Counted from the stretch's first letter, positions 26,144 through 34,285 are shown. The stretch is 46,697 bases of DNA from an uncultured Faecalibacterium sp. (GCA_904394215.1 CAJFNF010000020.1:1-46697), one strand, 5' to 3'. The notes: generated by a model not told the origin, from the letters alone. Numbers and translations are program-made.

Positions 26144-27247
26144 TCATTCCTCCTTGCCTGGCTTGTGGTAGAATTTGGCCAGCTCCTCTTCCACCTGGAA
26201 AAAGCATTCCAGCAGCCGGGGATTGAAGACCCCGCAGGCCCCGTCCCGGATCATTTCCAGCACCTTTTCCCGGGGGAAGGCGTCCTTGTACACCCGCTTG
26301 CAGCTGAGGGCATCGTAGACGTCGGCCAGGGACACCACCTGGGCCGCCAGGGAGATTTCCTCCCCCTTCAGCCCGTCGGGGTACCCCCGGCCGTCCCACC
26401 GCTCGTGATGGTGGCGGGCGATGTCCCAGGCATAGGGGTAAGCGCCGTTTTCCCGCAGCTGGGGGATCTGCTCCAGCAGCTTCGCCCCCTGGATGGTATG
26501 GCCCTTCATCACCTCAAATTCCTCGGCCGTCAGCTTGCCGGGCTTGTTCAGGATGGCGTCGGGCACCGCAATCTTGCCCACGTCGTGCATGATGGACCCC
26601 AGGGCGATCTGTTCCACTTCGATTTTGGACAGCCCCTCCCCCAGGGCGGTGTGGGTCAGCATATAAAGTGTGATGTCGTGGATCCGGCGGACATGGTCCC
26701 CCGACTCCTCGCTGCGGAACTCGATGGCCGCCGCCAGGGCCTCGATCATCCCCTTGTTCAGGTCGATGATCTGCTTGGCCTGGGCCAGCAGGTCGGCCTG
26801 CTGCAGCTCCACCACATTGCTCAGCCGCTCCCGGGCCTGGAACAGCTCCACCACCGACTGCACCCGCCGCAGCACCATGTAGGGGATCACCGGCTTGCCG
26901 ATGACATCCATCACCCCCAGGGCGTAGGCCTCCTTCATCATTTCATTGCTGGTCTCGGCGGTGATCAGGAACACCGGGATTTTTTCCAGCACGCCCCGGT
27001 CCTTGAGGCACCGCAAAACCTGGATGCCGTCCATCTCGGGCATCATCACGTCCAGCAGGACGGCGCACAGTTCGTCTTCCAGTTCCATCACCCGTTCCAG
27101 GCCCGCCCGGCCGTTTTCGGCCACAGCGGTCTTGTAATAAGGTGCAAATATGTTTTCCAGAATGGCGCAGTTGATGGCGTCGTCGTCCACAATCAACAGC
27201 AGGCCGCGGTCCTGTCTGGAAACAGGCTGAGGGTTTTGCATCTCCAT
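26144..27247 (-). CDS. Response regulator with HD-GYP phosphodiesterase domain
   Basis: 367 residues. The receiver domain (about 15-135) has an acidic pocket (VDDDAI), phospho-Asp66 in LLDVMMPEMDG and Lys118. The HD-GYP domain (about 165-350) has HDVGKI (His221-Asp222), HHHERWDGRGYP (279-290) and the rest of the metal-binding set, so it should be an active cyclic-di-nucleotide phosphodiesterase. AAGGAATAAGAC precedes the ATG at 27247. It is the first gene of the three-gene signalling operon and divergent from the secreted protein at 27515. The window has no GGDEF cyclase, so c-di-GMP as the substrate is inferred from the family. Confidence 0.94.
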   Translation of the reverse strand: MEMQNPQPVSRQDRGLLLIVDDDAINCAILENIFAPYYKTAVAENGRAGLERVMELEDELCAVLLDVMMPEMDGIQVLRCLKDRGVLEKIPVFLITAETSNEMMKEAYALGVMDVIGKPVIPYMVLRRVQSVVELFQARERLSNVVELQQADLLAQAKQIIDLNKGMIEALAAAIEFRSEESGDHVRRIHDITLYMLTHTALGEGLSKIEVEQIALGSIMHDVGKIAVPDAILNKPGKLTAEEFEVMKGHTIQGAKLLEQIPQLRENGAYPYAWDIARHHHERWDGRGYPDGLKGEEISLAAQVVSLADVYDALSCKRVYKDAFPREKVLEMIRDGACGVFNPRLLECFFQVEEELAKFYHKPGKEE

Positions 27248-27304
27248 GTCTTATTCCTTCCCGGCCTGCAGCAGGCCCTTGTCATCCCATTGGATACCAG
27301 TCCC

Positions 27305-27333
27305 ATTATACCTGTTTTGGTTTCCAATTACAA
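27305..27333 (-). promoter_or_regulatory. Promoter of the phosphorelay operon
   Basis: On the minus strand, TTGTAA (27328-27333), 17 bases, TATAAT (27305-27310), about 57 bases before the HD-GYP start. Confidence 0.8.
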
Positions 27334-27384
27334 TTCAAAAGACCGGTCCCTGCCCTTTGCCGCCGGGCCGGGCGGACAGCCTCC

Positions 27385-27413
27385 TTGACCATTTCCTTCT
27401 TTTTGGCTATTAT
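27385..27413 (+). promoter_or_regulatory. Promoter of the secreted propeller protein
   Basis: TTGACC (27385-27390), 17 bases, TATTAT (27408-27413). Its -35 box is 51 bases from that of the divergent phosphorelay promoter, so one upstream-bound regulator could control both. Confidence 0.75.
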
Positions 27414-27423
27414 GATAAAAAGG

Positions 27424-27490
27424 CCCCCAAAGCGACAGGCTTCGGGGGATTTTGCGGCCCGGGCCGGTGGGAGGATCCCGGCCCTGTTTC
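27424..27490 (+). promoter_or_regulatory. Two hairpins in the leader of the secreted propeller protein
   Basis: CCCCCAAAGC / GCTTCGGGGG around a 5-base loop (about 27424-27449), then GGGCCGG / CCGGCCC (about 27462-27485), both between the promoter and the start at 27515. The first carries an AAAGC that superficially recalls the GEMM c-di-GMP aptamer, but the rest of that motif is absent. They could be an attenuator; the function is unknown. Confidence 0.35.
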
Positions 27491-27514
27491 GATTTGGTTG
27501 TGAGGTATGCAGCA

Positions 27515-29821
27515 ATGAATTTAAAACAATTGACCAGGCGGGGGGCAGTCCTGACCACCGCCGCCCTGCTGGCGGTCTCCACCGCCTTCAGCGTCCTGGC
27601 AGCACCCTTTGCGGCCCGCTATACGTACAGCGGCGCAGGCTATCTGTTCGAGAAGTTTTCCCACCCCGACACCGCCCTCCAGCAGCCCGACGGCCTGGTG
27701 GACTATCTGGGGGACGGCGCCGTGGCCGCCTATGACCAGGGGCAGGGCGCCCGGGGCCAGAGCTATTCCTGGGCCGCCATCGCCTATGGGGGCGCCCTCT
27801 ATGTCTCCACCAACTACGCCTCCCTGGCCCAGACCCTGAACATGATGGACACCATCCTGGGGGAGACCTTTGACAAGGACGTGATGGCCGCCGAGCTGAA
27901 AGCTTTGTACAACGGCTCCTTCTTTTACGGCGAAGAGGACGGTGCCAACACCGGCGGCGTCCTGGTGAAGTTTGACATCAACACCGGGGAGATGAAGGTG
28001 CTGATGTCCCGGGCCACCACCGGCCAGGCCTGCGCCCTGCGCAACGCCGTGGAGTACAACGGCAAGCTGTACTTCTGCGGCGCGGTGGCGGAGGGCACCC
28101 AGCTGGGCTATCCCAGCATCTGGCAGGTGGACCCCGCGACCGACGAATGCCGCCAGGTCTACACCGGCTTTGCCAGCGCCCAGGAATACTACGCCGCCTA
28201 TCAGAAGAACATCTGTGTCAGCATCCGTGGCATCACCGAGTTCAACGGCTATTTGATCATCAGCTGCGTGGGGGCCAACGGGCCCTACATCCTGGCCTCC
28301 AACCATCCCTGGGATGGCCAGGACGCCTTTGTCAAGATCGCCTCGGACGAGGAGAACGCCCCTGAAAAAGACCTGTTCGGCTACACCGCCTACCACTATT
28401 CCGACAGCATCTACGGCGGGTCCATCTGGGAGATGGTGTCCTACAACGGCAGCCTGTATGTAGCCCTGTGCACCGGCACCCCCGACAACCAGCCCGACCC
28501 CTACACCATGCAGTCCTTTGCCCTGATCCGGGGGGACTACGACCCCGCCAAAGGGGCGGTGGACAACCCTGACAGCTGGACCTGGACCCCGGTGGTGGGC
28601 GACAAGGCCGACGGCGCCAAATACACCTTTGGCATCGACCCTGAGCGCACCCGTTCGGGGGCCTGCAACCTGGTGGTCTACGACGGCTATCTCTACATCG
28701 GCGAGTACAACGACGAGGAAATCGCCCTGCAGTCCATCATCTTTGACCTGGACTTCACCTTCCTGGCCCGGAACCTGACCCAGTCGGCCAACCTGTACCG
28801 GATGGGCCCCGACGAAACCATGGAGCTGGTGGTGGGCGACCCCACCGCCATGTTCCCCGAGGGCAGCCTGTCCGGCTACGGCTCGGGCTTTGGGGACCAC
28901 GAAAACCAGTATATCTGGCAGTCCACCGTCTGGCACGACAAGCTGTACCTGGGCACCTTTGACACTTCCAGCCTGCTGGAGCCCCTGGGCCAGTTTGTGA
29001 ACGGGGACCTGCTGCGGATGAGCAAAGAGGAATGGGTCAGCCAGCTGGGCTACATCCGCACCGCCATCCAGGTGGCCACCAGCAAGCTGGCCGACCGGCT
29101 CGCCGGCACCAACGGCGCCGACCCGGCCGCCCTGCCCTCGGAGGACCAGGCCCTGGCCCTGGTCCGGCAGGCCGCAGCCGACGCCGGCCAGCGCTGGTCT
29201 GCCCAGCAGGCCGCCGCCCAGGAAAACGGCCGGGCCGCCGAAACCTGGACCATCTCCCTCACCGCGGACCAGGTGGACAGCCTGGTCCAGGCCATCACCA
29301 GCGGCCAGCTGGTGCCCGGCAGCCTCAGCGAAGCCCAGGCCGGCCAGCTGCTGGACCTCAGCCAGGAGCTGGACCAGTGCACCGCCCTCCTGGACCAGCA
29401 CGCCCCCGAGGCCCTGCTGGAACTGTACCAGGACCTGAACGACAAGGTGGAGGCCTGCAACGGCGTCCTGAAGATGGCCTATCGCAAGCTGGTAAACAAC
29501 AACCTGCTCCAGAACATCCAGTCCTACATCACCTGCGTGAAGTATTTGACCACCGCCGAGCGGGGCTTCGGCATGTACGTCAGCGATGACGGCATCCACT
29601 TTGACCAGATCACCGACAACGGCTTCGGCGACCCCTACAACCACGGCCTGCGGGTCTTTGCCACCACCGACGACTACATGTTCATCGGCACCGCCAACCC
29701 CTTTATGGGCACCCAGATCTGGCGCACCACCCAGCCCTCTGCGGCCCAGAGCGCCGGGGCTGAACCGTCCGGCCCCTCCCGCCCCATCTCTGATTTCCTG
29801 GGGAGCCTGTTCTCCCGCTGA
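27515..29821 (+). CDS. Large secreted beta-propeller-like protein
   Basis: 768 residues from the ATG at 27515 (GTGAGGT upstream), with a Sec signal peptide (about 1-29, ending SVLAAP). The mature protein shows repeated blade-like units, each with an Asn/Asp-Gly-x-Leu-Tyr-hydrophobic strand: NGKLYFCG, NGYLIISC, NGSLYVALCTG, DGYLYIGEYN, HDKLYLGTFD and DDYMFIGTANP. A helical, Gln/Ala-rich insertion (about 515-670) separates the last blade. The C-terminal NHGLRVFATTDDYMFIGTANPFMGTQIWRTT is the best-conserved-looking part. The mature N-terminus lacks a lipobox and the C-terminus lacks a sorting motif, so it is probably released or held by the wall. The function is unknown. It is divergent from a kinase/HD-GYP phosphorelay. 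Confidence 0.8.
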   Translation: MNLKQLTRRGAVLTTAALLAVSTAFSVLAAPFAARYTYSGAGYLFEKFSHPDTALQQPDGLVDYLGDGAVAAYDQGQGARGQSYSWAAIAYGGALYVSTNYASLAQTLNMMDTILGETFDKDVMAAELKALYNGSFFYGEEDGANTGGVLVKFDINTGEMKVLMSRATTGQACALRNAVEYNGKLYFCGAVAEGTQLGYPSIWQVDPATDECRQVYTGFASAQEYYAAYQKNICVSIRGITEFNGYLIISCVGANGPYILASNHPWDGQDAFVKIASDEENAPEKDLFGYTAYHYSDSIYGGSIWEMVSYNGSLYVALCTGTPDNQPDPYTMQSFALIRGDYDPAKGAVDNPDSWTWTPVVGDKADGAKYTFGIDPERTRSGACNLVVYDGYLYIGEYNDEEIALQSIIFDLDFTFLARNLTQSANLYRMGPDETMELVVGDPTAMFPEGSLSGYGSGFGDHENQYIWQSTVWHDKLYLGTFDTSSLLEPLGQFVNGDLLRMSKEEWVSQLGYIRTAIQVATSKLADRLAGTNGADPAALPSEDQALALVRQAAADAGQRWSAQQAAAQENGRAAETWTISLTADQVDSLVQAITSGQLVPGSLSEAQAGQLLDLSQELDQCTALLDQHAPEALLELYQDLNDKVEACNGVLKMAYRKLVNNNLLQNIQSYITCVKYLTTAERGFGMYVSDDGIHFDQITDNGFGDPYNHGLRVFATTDDYMFIGTANPFMGTQIWRTTQPSAAQSAGAEPSGPSRPISDFLGSLFSR

Positions 29822-29837
29822 CCCGCCCCTGCATCTG

Positions 29838-29867
29838 CCCCGCCGGCACCTCCGGCGGGGCTTTTTG
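29838..29867 (+). terminator. Terminator of propeller protein gene
   Basis: A perfect 9-bp stem (CCCCGCCGG / CCGGCGGGG), 5-base loop, then CTTTTTG. Confidence 0.92.
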
Positions 29868-29897
29868 TTGGTTTTGGCCCTCTGTGACTTTCTCACC

Positions 29898-29926
29898 TTG
29901 ACAAGGGCCCGCCGTTCTGGTATCAT
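29898..29926 (+). promoter_or_regulatory. Promoter of dps
   Basis: A perfect TTGACA (29898-29903), 17 bases, TATCAT (29921-29926), with a palindrome directly downstream. Confidence 0.85.
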
Positions 29927-29937
29927 AAGGCCACAAG

Positions 29938-29957
29938 GTTAGTTATGTATAACTAAC
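29938..29957. promoter_or_regulatory. Perfect palindromic operator upstream of dps
   Basis: GTTAGTTAT, 2 bases, ATAACTAAC: a perfect 9+9 inverted repeat 11 bases after the -10 box, covering the likely transcription start. The shape and AT content fit a MarR/OhrR-type dimeric repressor, and the target (Dps) suggests oxidative-stress control. It does not match the PerR box. Confidence 0.75.
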
Positions 29958-29985
29958 TATAAAACCTTTTGAAAGGAGCATCCTT

Positions 29986-30426
29986 ATGAAGAAAGAACTG
30001 TCAACCTCCCTCAACACCTATCTCGCCGACCTGGGCGTTCTGTATATCAAGCTGCACAACCTCCACTGGAACGTGGTGGGCCGGGATTTCAAGCAGGTCC
30101 ACGAGTACCTGGAAACCCTCTATGATGGGGTGTCCGACGTGCTGGACGAGGCGGCCGAGCTGCTGAAGATGCAGGGCGCACAGCCCCTGGCCTCCCTGAA
30201 AGACTATCTGGCCGCAGCCTCCATCCAGGAGCTCCCTTCGGCTGAGCTGCATTCCGGCGAGGTCCTGTCCATCGTCCACGGGGACCTGGCCGCCCTGCGG
30301 GATCAGGCCCAGCAGATCCGCACCGCCGCCGCAGCGGAGGACAACTACGCCGTGGTCTCCATGATGGAGAGCCACCTGGCCCAGTACAACAAGCCCCTGT
30401 GGTTTGTGGAGGCCATGCAGAAGTAA
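29986..30426 (+). CDS. dps: Dps family ferritin-like DNA-protection protein
   Basis: Stores iron by oxidising it with peroxide and shields DNA, forming a 12-subunit shell. The 146 residues show the Dps signature: LHNLHWNVVGRDFKQVHEYLE (ferroxidase His residues) and DGVSDVLDEAAEL (Asp and Glu ligands across the dimer interface). AAAGGAGC lies before the ATG. A strong promoter and perfect palindrome upstream indicate inducible expression, which suits an anaerobe facing oxygen. Confidence 0.93.
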   Translation: MKKELSTSLNTYLADLGVLYIKLHNLHWNVVGRDFKQVHEYLETLYDGVSDVLDEAAELLKMQGAQPLASLKDYLAAASIQELPSAELHSGEVLSIVHGDLAALRDQAQQIRTAAAAEDNYAVVSMMESHLAQYNKPLWFVEAMQK

Positions 30427-30456
30427 GCTTCCCGAACGCTTCCCTTTCCCCCGATT

Positions 30457-30498
30457 GAAAAAACCGCGCATCCCCGGCCGGGGGTGCGCGGTTTTGTT
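30457..30498. terminator. Bidirectional terminator between dps and MATE gene
   Basis: A stem of about 17 bp, AAACCGCGCA(T)CCCCGG / CCGGGGG(T)GCGCGGTTT, with T-runs on both sides. Confidence 0.92.
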
Positions 30499-30505
30499 GT
30501 GGCGG

Positions 30506-31879
30506 TTATTTGAACTCCACCCCGTCCCGGGCGGGCAGGCGGCGGTAGAGGGTCAGCCACATGGCGATGAAGCAGGCCAGGCCGCCGATGGCGTTGGAGA
30601 TGGGCTCAGCCCAGAAGACGCCGGCGGTCCCCAGCCCCCACCGGGGCAGCAGGACGGTCAGCGGGGCCACAATCACCGCCTTGCGCAGCAGAGAGAAGAA
30701 GATGGCCCGCTTGGGGCACCGCAGGGAGGTAAAGCAGGACTGGCCCACAAACTGGAATGCCATGAAGAAGAAGCCGAAGAAGTACTGTTTCAGGGCAACC
30801 TGGCCGACTTCCAGCATGGCGGGGTCGCTGGTGAAGATGGACACCAGCAGATGGGGCATGGCGATCACAAAGAACCAGGCCAGGACGGTGTACCCGGCGC
30901 CCAGCAGGGCGGTGAACCGGATGCCCTCCCGCACCCGGCTGTACCGCTGGGCGCCGAAGTTGTAGCTCAGCACCGGCTGTGCGCCGCTGGTGATGCCGTT
31001 CACCGGCAGGGACAGGATTTCCCGCACCGAGTTCAGGATGGTCATGACCCCCACATACAGGTCGCCGCCCCAGACCCGGAGGGTGGCGTTGCACACCACC
31101 TGTACCAGGCAGTTGGTGGCCGCCATGATAAAGCCGGACATGCCCAGGCCCAGGATGTCCCGCACCAGGGGCAGACGGAGCCGCAGGTTTTCCTTCCGGA
31201 TGCGGCAGACGCTCTGGCGCCCCGCAAAGAACAGCAGCACCCAGACCATCGAGGCCAGCTGGCTGATGACGGTGGCGATGGCAGCCCCCTGGACCCCCAT
31301 GCCCAGCACAAAGATGAACACCGGGTCCAGCACCAGGTTCAGGGCTGCGCCCAGCAGGGTGGTGCCCATCCCCACCCGGGGGTGCCCCTGGGCATTGATG
31401 AAGCCGTTGAGGCCGGTGGCCAGCATGGTGCAGGGAGTGCCCAGCAGGTAGATTTTCAGGTAGGCGTCGGCGTAGACGTAAGAGGCGTCGCTGGCGCCGA
31501 AGAGATACAGCACCGGCCGGCGAAAGACGTAACACACCCCCATCAGCACCAGGGCGCTGGCCACCAGCAATGTCACCACCTGGCCCAGAATCCGCTCGGC
31601 CCGCTTGTCATCCTGGGCCCCCCGGGCAATGGCGAAGAGGGGCGCGCCGCCGTTGCCGTAGAGATAAGTAAAGGCCAAGATCAGGGTGGTCAGGGGGAAG
31701 GCCAGACCGATGCCGGTGAGGGCCATGGCCCCCACGTCGGGCAGGTGGCCGATGTAGATCCGGTCCACCACGTTGTACAGCAGCTGGACCAGCTGGGCCA
31801 CCGTCAGAGGCACCGCCTGGGCCACAATGCTCCACCAGACCTTTCCTTGTGTAAAATCACTGGTGTTTTTTGTTTCCAT
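30506..31879 (-). CDS. MATE family multidrug/organic cation exporter
   Basis: A 457-residue, 12-helix membrane antiporter that expels drugs or metabolites using Na+ or H+. The pattern is typical: VWWSIVAQAVPLTVAQLVQLLYNVVDRIYIGHLPDVGAMALTGIGLAFPL at the start, FINAQGHPRVGM in the first half, and PVLSYNFGAQRYSRV at the start of the second half. The ATG at 31879 is chosen because an in-frame TTG 27 bases earlier lacks a ribosome site, although the AGGAA before the ATG is 11 bases away. The substrate is unknown. Confidence 0.93.
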   Translation of the reverse strand: METKNTSDFTQGKVWWSIVAQAVPLTVAQLVQLLYNVVDRIYIGHLPDVGAMALTGIGLAFPLTTLILAFTYLYGNGGAPLFAIARGAQDDKRAERILGQVVTLLVASALVLMGVCYVFRRPVLYLFGASDASYVYADAYLKIYLLGTPCTMLATGLNGFINAQGHPRVGMGTTLLGAALNLVLDPVFIFVLGMGVQGAAIATVISQLASMVWVLLFFAGRQSVCRIRKENLRLRLPLVRDILGLGMSGFIMAATNCLVQVVCNATLRVWGGDLYVGVMTILNSVREILSLPVNGITSGAQPVLSYNFGAQRYSRVREGIRFTALLGAGYTVLAWFFVIAMPHLLVSIFTSDPAMLEVGQVALKQYFFGFFFMAFQFVGQSCFTSLRCPKRAIFFSLLRKAVIVAPLTVLLPRWGLGTAGVFWAEPISNAIGGLACFIAMWLTLYRRLPARDGVEFK

Positions 31880-31920
31880 CCTCTTTGGGTTCCTTTCCTT
31901 CCGCAATGTTTCTTTTATTT

Positions 31921-31949
31921 ATTGTAACACGGGAAAGGGTTTGGCGCAA
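31921..31949 (-). promoter_or_regulatory. Promoter of MATE gene
   Basis: On the minus strand, TTGCGC (31944-31949), 17 bases, TACAAT (31921-31926). Confidence 0.65.
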
Positions 31950-32048
31950 ATGGTCCCCGACTGCTTGCCAAAAAACGGGAGGGTTGTGCTATCGTAAAAA
32001 ACATCCTGTTCGGGCCGCCCAGGGCAAAGACCCGAAATAAGACACAGC

Positions 32049-32090
32049 AAAAAGCCGCCCCCGCAGCCGAAACTGCAGGGGCGGCTTTTC
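32049..32090 (-). terminator. Terminator of flavin reductase gene
   Basis: A stem of about 16 bp, AAAAGCCGCCCC..CAG / CTG.AGGGGCGGCTTTT, ending in a T-run on the minus strand. Confidence 0.88.
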
Positions 32091-32116
32091 GGTTATGGTT
32101 TAAGCGCTCTCAGCCA

Positions 32117-34159
32117 TCAGACATTGTCGATGCCGGCCATCTGCTTGATGGCCTTGATGGCGAAGGTCATGGTGCGGCCGCAGGCGGTGCCGCCCATGAC
32201 GCAGGGGTAGTTGTTGGCAAAGAAGCTGCCGGACATATCACCGGTGACGTACAGGCCGGGGATGGGATCGTTGTTGTCGTCCTTGGCCTCGCAGTTGGGG
32301 GTGATGGTGATGCCCTGCATGCTGCACAGCAGGGAGGCGCCCAGCCAGCAGCCGTAGAAGGGGGCGGTCTTGATGGCGCTCAGACGGCTGGCGGGCTTGC
32401 CGAAGTCGTCGTCGTGCTGCTTGTCGTACAGCTCGTTGTAGCGCTCGACGGTGGCCAGGAAGGTCTCCTTGTCGGTGCCGGTGAAGCCCAGCTTGTCGGC
32501 CAGCTCATCGATGGTGTCGGCCTTCATGATCAGGCCTTCCTTCTCGTACTCCTCCAGCTGGCTCTCCATCATGCCGGGGAACATACGGGTCATGGCCGAG
32601 CAGCCAATGGTGTGGAACCGGTCCACGTCCTCGCGGAAGTTGGCGTCGTGGATCATGGCGTAGACGTGGCCGGGCTGCTGGAAGGAAGCGTGGGAAGCGT
32701 TGTCGTACTCCTGGCTCTCGTTCATGAACCGCTCGCCGCGGCGGTTAACCTTCAGGAAGGGCTGGCTGCCGGGGTTGTACTGGCCCACGGTGCCGGGGAA
32801 GGCCTTGCCGCCGAAGGAGGAGGCAGACTCCACATAGCCGGAGTCCACGCCGGGAGCCACCAGGCCGCGGTCAAACAGGACCGGGGCGGGTTCTGCATCC
32901 AGGTGTGCGCCGGCCCAGATGGCGGCGCGGATACCGTAGCCCTTGTCGGCGGGGGCATAGGAGCAGGCGGTGGTGACGCTGGTGCCCAGGGGATCCAGCT
33001 GCTCCATCATGTAGGGGTTGCCGGCGTAGCCGCCGCAGGCCAGCAGGACGCCCTTGGAGGCGTTGATCCGGATGAAGTGGCCGTCGTCATTGCTCTGGGC
33101 GATGGCGCCGGTGATGCGGCCGGTGTCATCCTTTTCCAGCTTGGCCAGGGCGGTGTTGAAGTCGATGGAGTAGCCCAGGCCCTCGATGTACTCCTGGAAC
33201 ACCTCATTGCGGGGCTTCTCGGCGGTGCTGTAGTCGATCTGCTGGACCGGGAACATCAGCTTGGTCTGGCTGACCTGGGTGTCATCGGGCCACTTGGCCT
33301 CGTCGCCACTCGTCAGGTTGCAGGTGTAGTTGTAGGGGTCGCTCTCCATGATGCTGGCCACGAAGTCGTGCATGGCAGCAGACTCGTCGATCCAGGTCTT
33401 GACCACCCGCTGGTCGCAGCGGCCGCCCATGGTGCGGGAAATCTCGCTCAGCAGTTCCGCGCGGTCCACCGGGGCCACGCCCTGCTTCTGGGCCTCGCTG
33501 CTGTCGATGGCGCCGTACCAGCCGCGGGTCTCCATGACAGCGCCGTTCTGCTCGATGATCCGGAAGTTCAGGCCGTTCTTGGCTGCGTAGGCAGCAGCGC
33601 ACATACCGCCGTTGCCGGCGCCCACGATCAGGATGTCGGTGTCCCAGGTGTCGGTGATAGCGGCCTCGTCGATGTCGGGCTCGGTGCCCAGCCAGTCGTT
33701 CTCGTCGCCGGTGGGCAGCTGGACGGCGGTGACCACCGTCTCACCCATGGCCTGGGAGATGCAGCTCTTGGCGGCCTTCATGACGGCCTGGGAGGTAATG
33801 GTGGAGCCAGACACGCCGTCGATGTCGGCCGAGCCGGCAGCCAGCAGCTGCTTCTGCAGCTCCTCGGCAGCGGCTGCGCCGTAGGAAGCAGTCTCGCCCG
33901 AGGTGTCCACCACAACGTCGGTGACAGCGCTGTCGCTGAAGGTCATGGTGACCTTGACGGTGGAGGAAATGCCCTCTGCGGTGCCCTCATAGGTGCCGGG
34001 GATGTAGGTAGCCCCTGCTGCCACCGAGCCAGCGCCCGAAGCTGCGCTGGATGCGCCGGTGCTGGCAGCCTGGCAGGCAGCCAGGGCGCCGGCGGTCACG
34101 CCGCCCATGGCGGCAGCCGCAGCGATCTTCAGAAAACCTTTACGGGAAATCTTTTCCAT
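32117..34159 (-). CDS. Exported FMN/FAD-dependent reductase (flavocytochrome c / fumarate-reductase-like)
   Basis: A 680-residue flavoprotein anchored outside the cell. The N-terminus has a Tat-like start (SRKGFLK, second Arg replaced by Lys), a hydrophobic stretch and a lipobox LAAC (Cys29). An FMN-binding domain (about 52-140) carries DGVSGST (114-120), matching the ApbE covalent-flavinylation motif with Thr120 as attachment. The FAD domain starts at ILIVGAGNGG (GxGxxG at 180-185). Such proteins take electrons from the membrane and reduce an external acceptor. The C-terminal segment reads FFANNYPCVMGGTACGR; the catalytic Arg that fumarate reductases have in the matching GANRLGGN loop is not seen, so the substrate is probably not fumarate. 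Codon use is enolase-like (CGT, GCT, GGT), suggesting high expression. It is divergent from a LysR gene. Confidence 0.92.
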   Translation of the reverse strand: MEKISRKGFLKIAAAAAMGGVTAGALAACQAASTGASSAASGAGSVAAGATYIPGTYEGTAEGISSTVKVTMTFSDSAVTDVVVDTSGETASYGAAAAEELQKQLLAAGSADIDGVSGSTITSQAVMKAAKSCISQAMGETVVTAVQLPTGDENDWLGTEPDIDEAAITDTWDTDILIVGAGNGGMCAAAYAAKNGLNFRIIEQNGAVMETRGWYGAIDSSEAQKQGVAPVDRAELLSEISRTMGGRCDQRVVKTWIDESAAMHDFVASIMESDPYNYTCNLTSGDEAKWPDDTQVSQTKLMFPVQQIDYSTAEKPRNEVFQEYIEGLGYSIDFNTALAKLEKDDTGRITGAIAQSNDDGHFIRINASKGVLLACGGYAGNPYMMEQLDPLGTSVTTACSYAPADKGYGIRAAIWAGAHLDAEPAPVLFDRGLVAPGVDSGYVESASSFGGKAFPGTVGQYNPGSQPFLKVNRRGERFMNESQEYDNASHASFQQPGHVYAMIHDANFREDVDRFHTIGCSAMTRMFPGMMESQLEEYEKEGLIMKADTIDELADKLGFTGTDKETFLATVERYNELYDKQHDDDFGKPASRLSAIKTAPFYGCWLGASLLCSMQGITITPNCEAKDDNNDPIPGLYVTGDMSGSFFANNYPCVMGGTACGRTMTFAIKAIKQMAGIDNV

Positions 34160-34234
34160 GATCTGAACTCCTTTTTTGATTTCTTCTCTTGCTTGTCCCG
34201 CAACCCACAGGAAAAGATTGCGGATTTCTTAACA

Positions 34235-34263
34235 ATTCTAACCAATCCCCTGCCAATTTACAA
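34235..34263 (-). promoter_or_regulatory. Promoter of flavin reductase gene
   Basis: On the minus strand, TTGTAA (34258-34263), 17 bases, TAGAAT (34235-34240). Its -35 box overlaps the -35 box of the divergent lysR promoter. Confidence 0.7.
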
Positions 34264-34285
34264 ATCATAGTTTTTATGCTACATT
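34257..34285 (+). promoter_or_regulatory. lysR promoter with LysR-type dyad
   Basis: TTTACA (34257-34262), 17 bases, TACATT (34280-34285). Between the boxes lies CATA, 5 bases, TATG (34266-34278), a T-rich LysR-style dyad. Protein bound there would repress lysR and sit directly upstream of the reductase -35, as in classical auto-regulated LysR pairs. Confidence 0.6.

Noticed and set aside
27424-27490. c-di-GMP (GEMM) riboswitch
   Set aside because: Only a short AAAGC-type similarity; the two-helix aptamer with tetraloop and receptor is absent.
29931-29960. PerR box at dps
   Set aside because: The palindrome is perfect but does not fit the TTATAAT-type PerR consensus.
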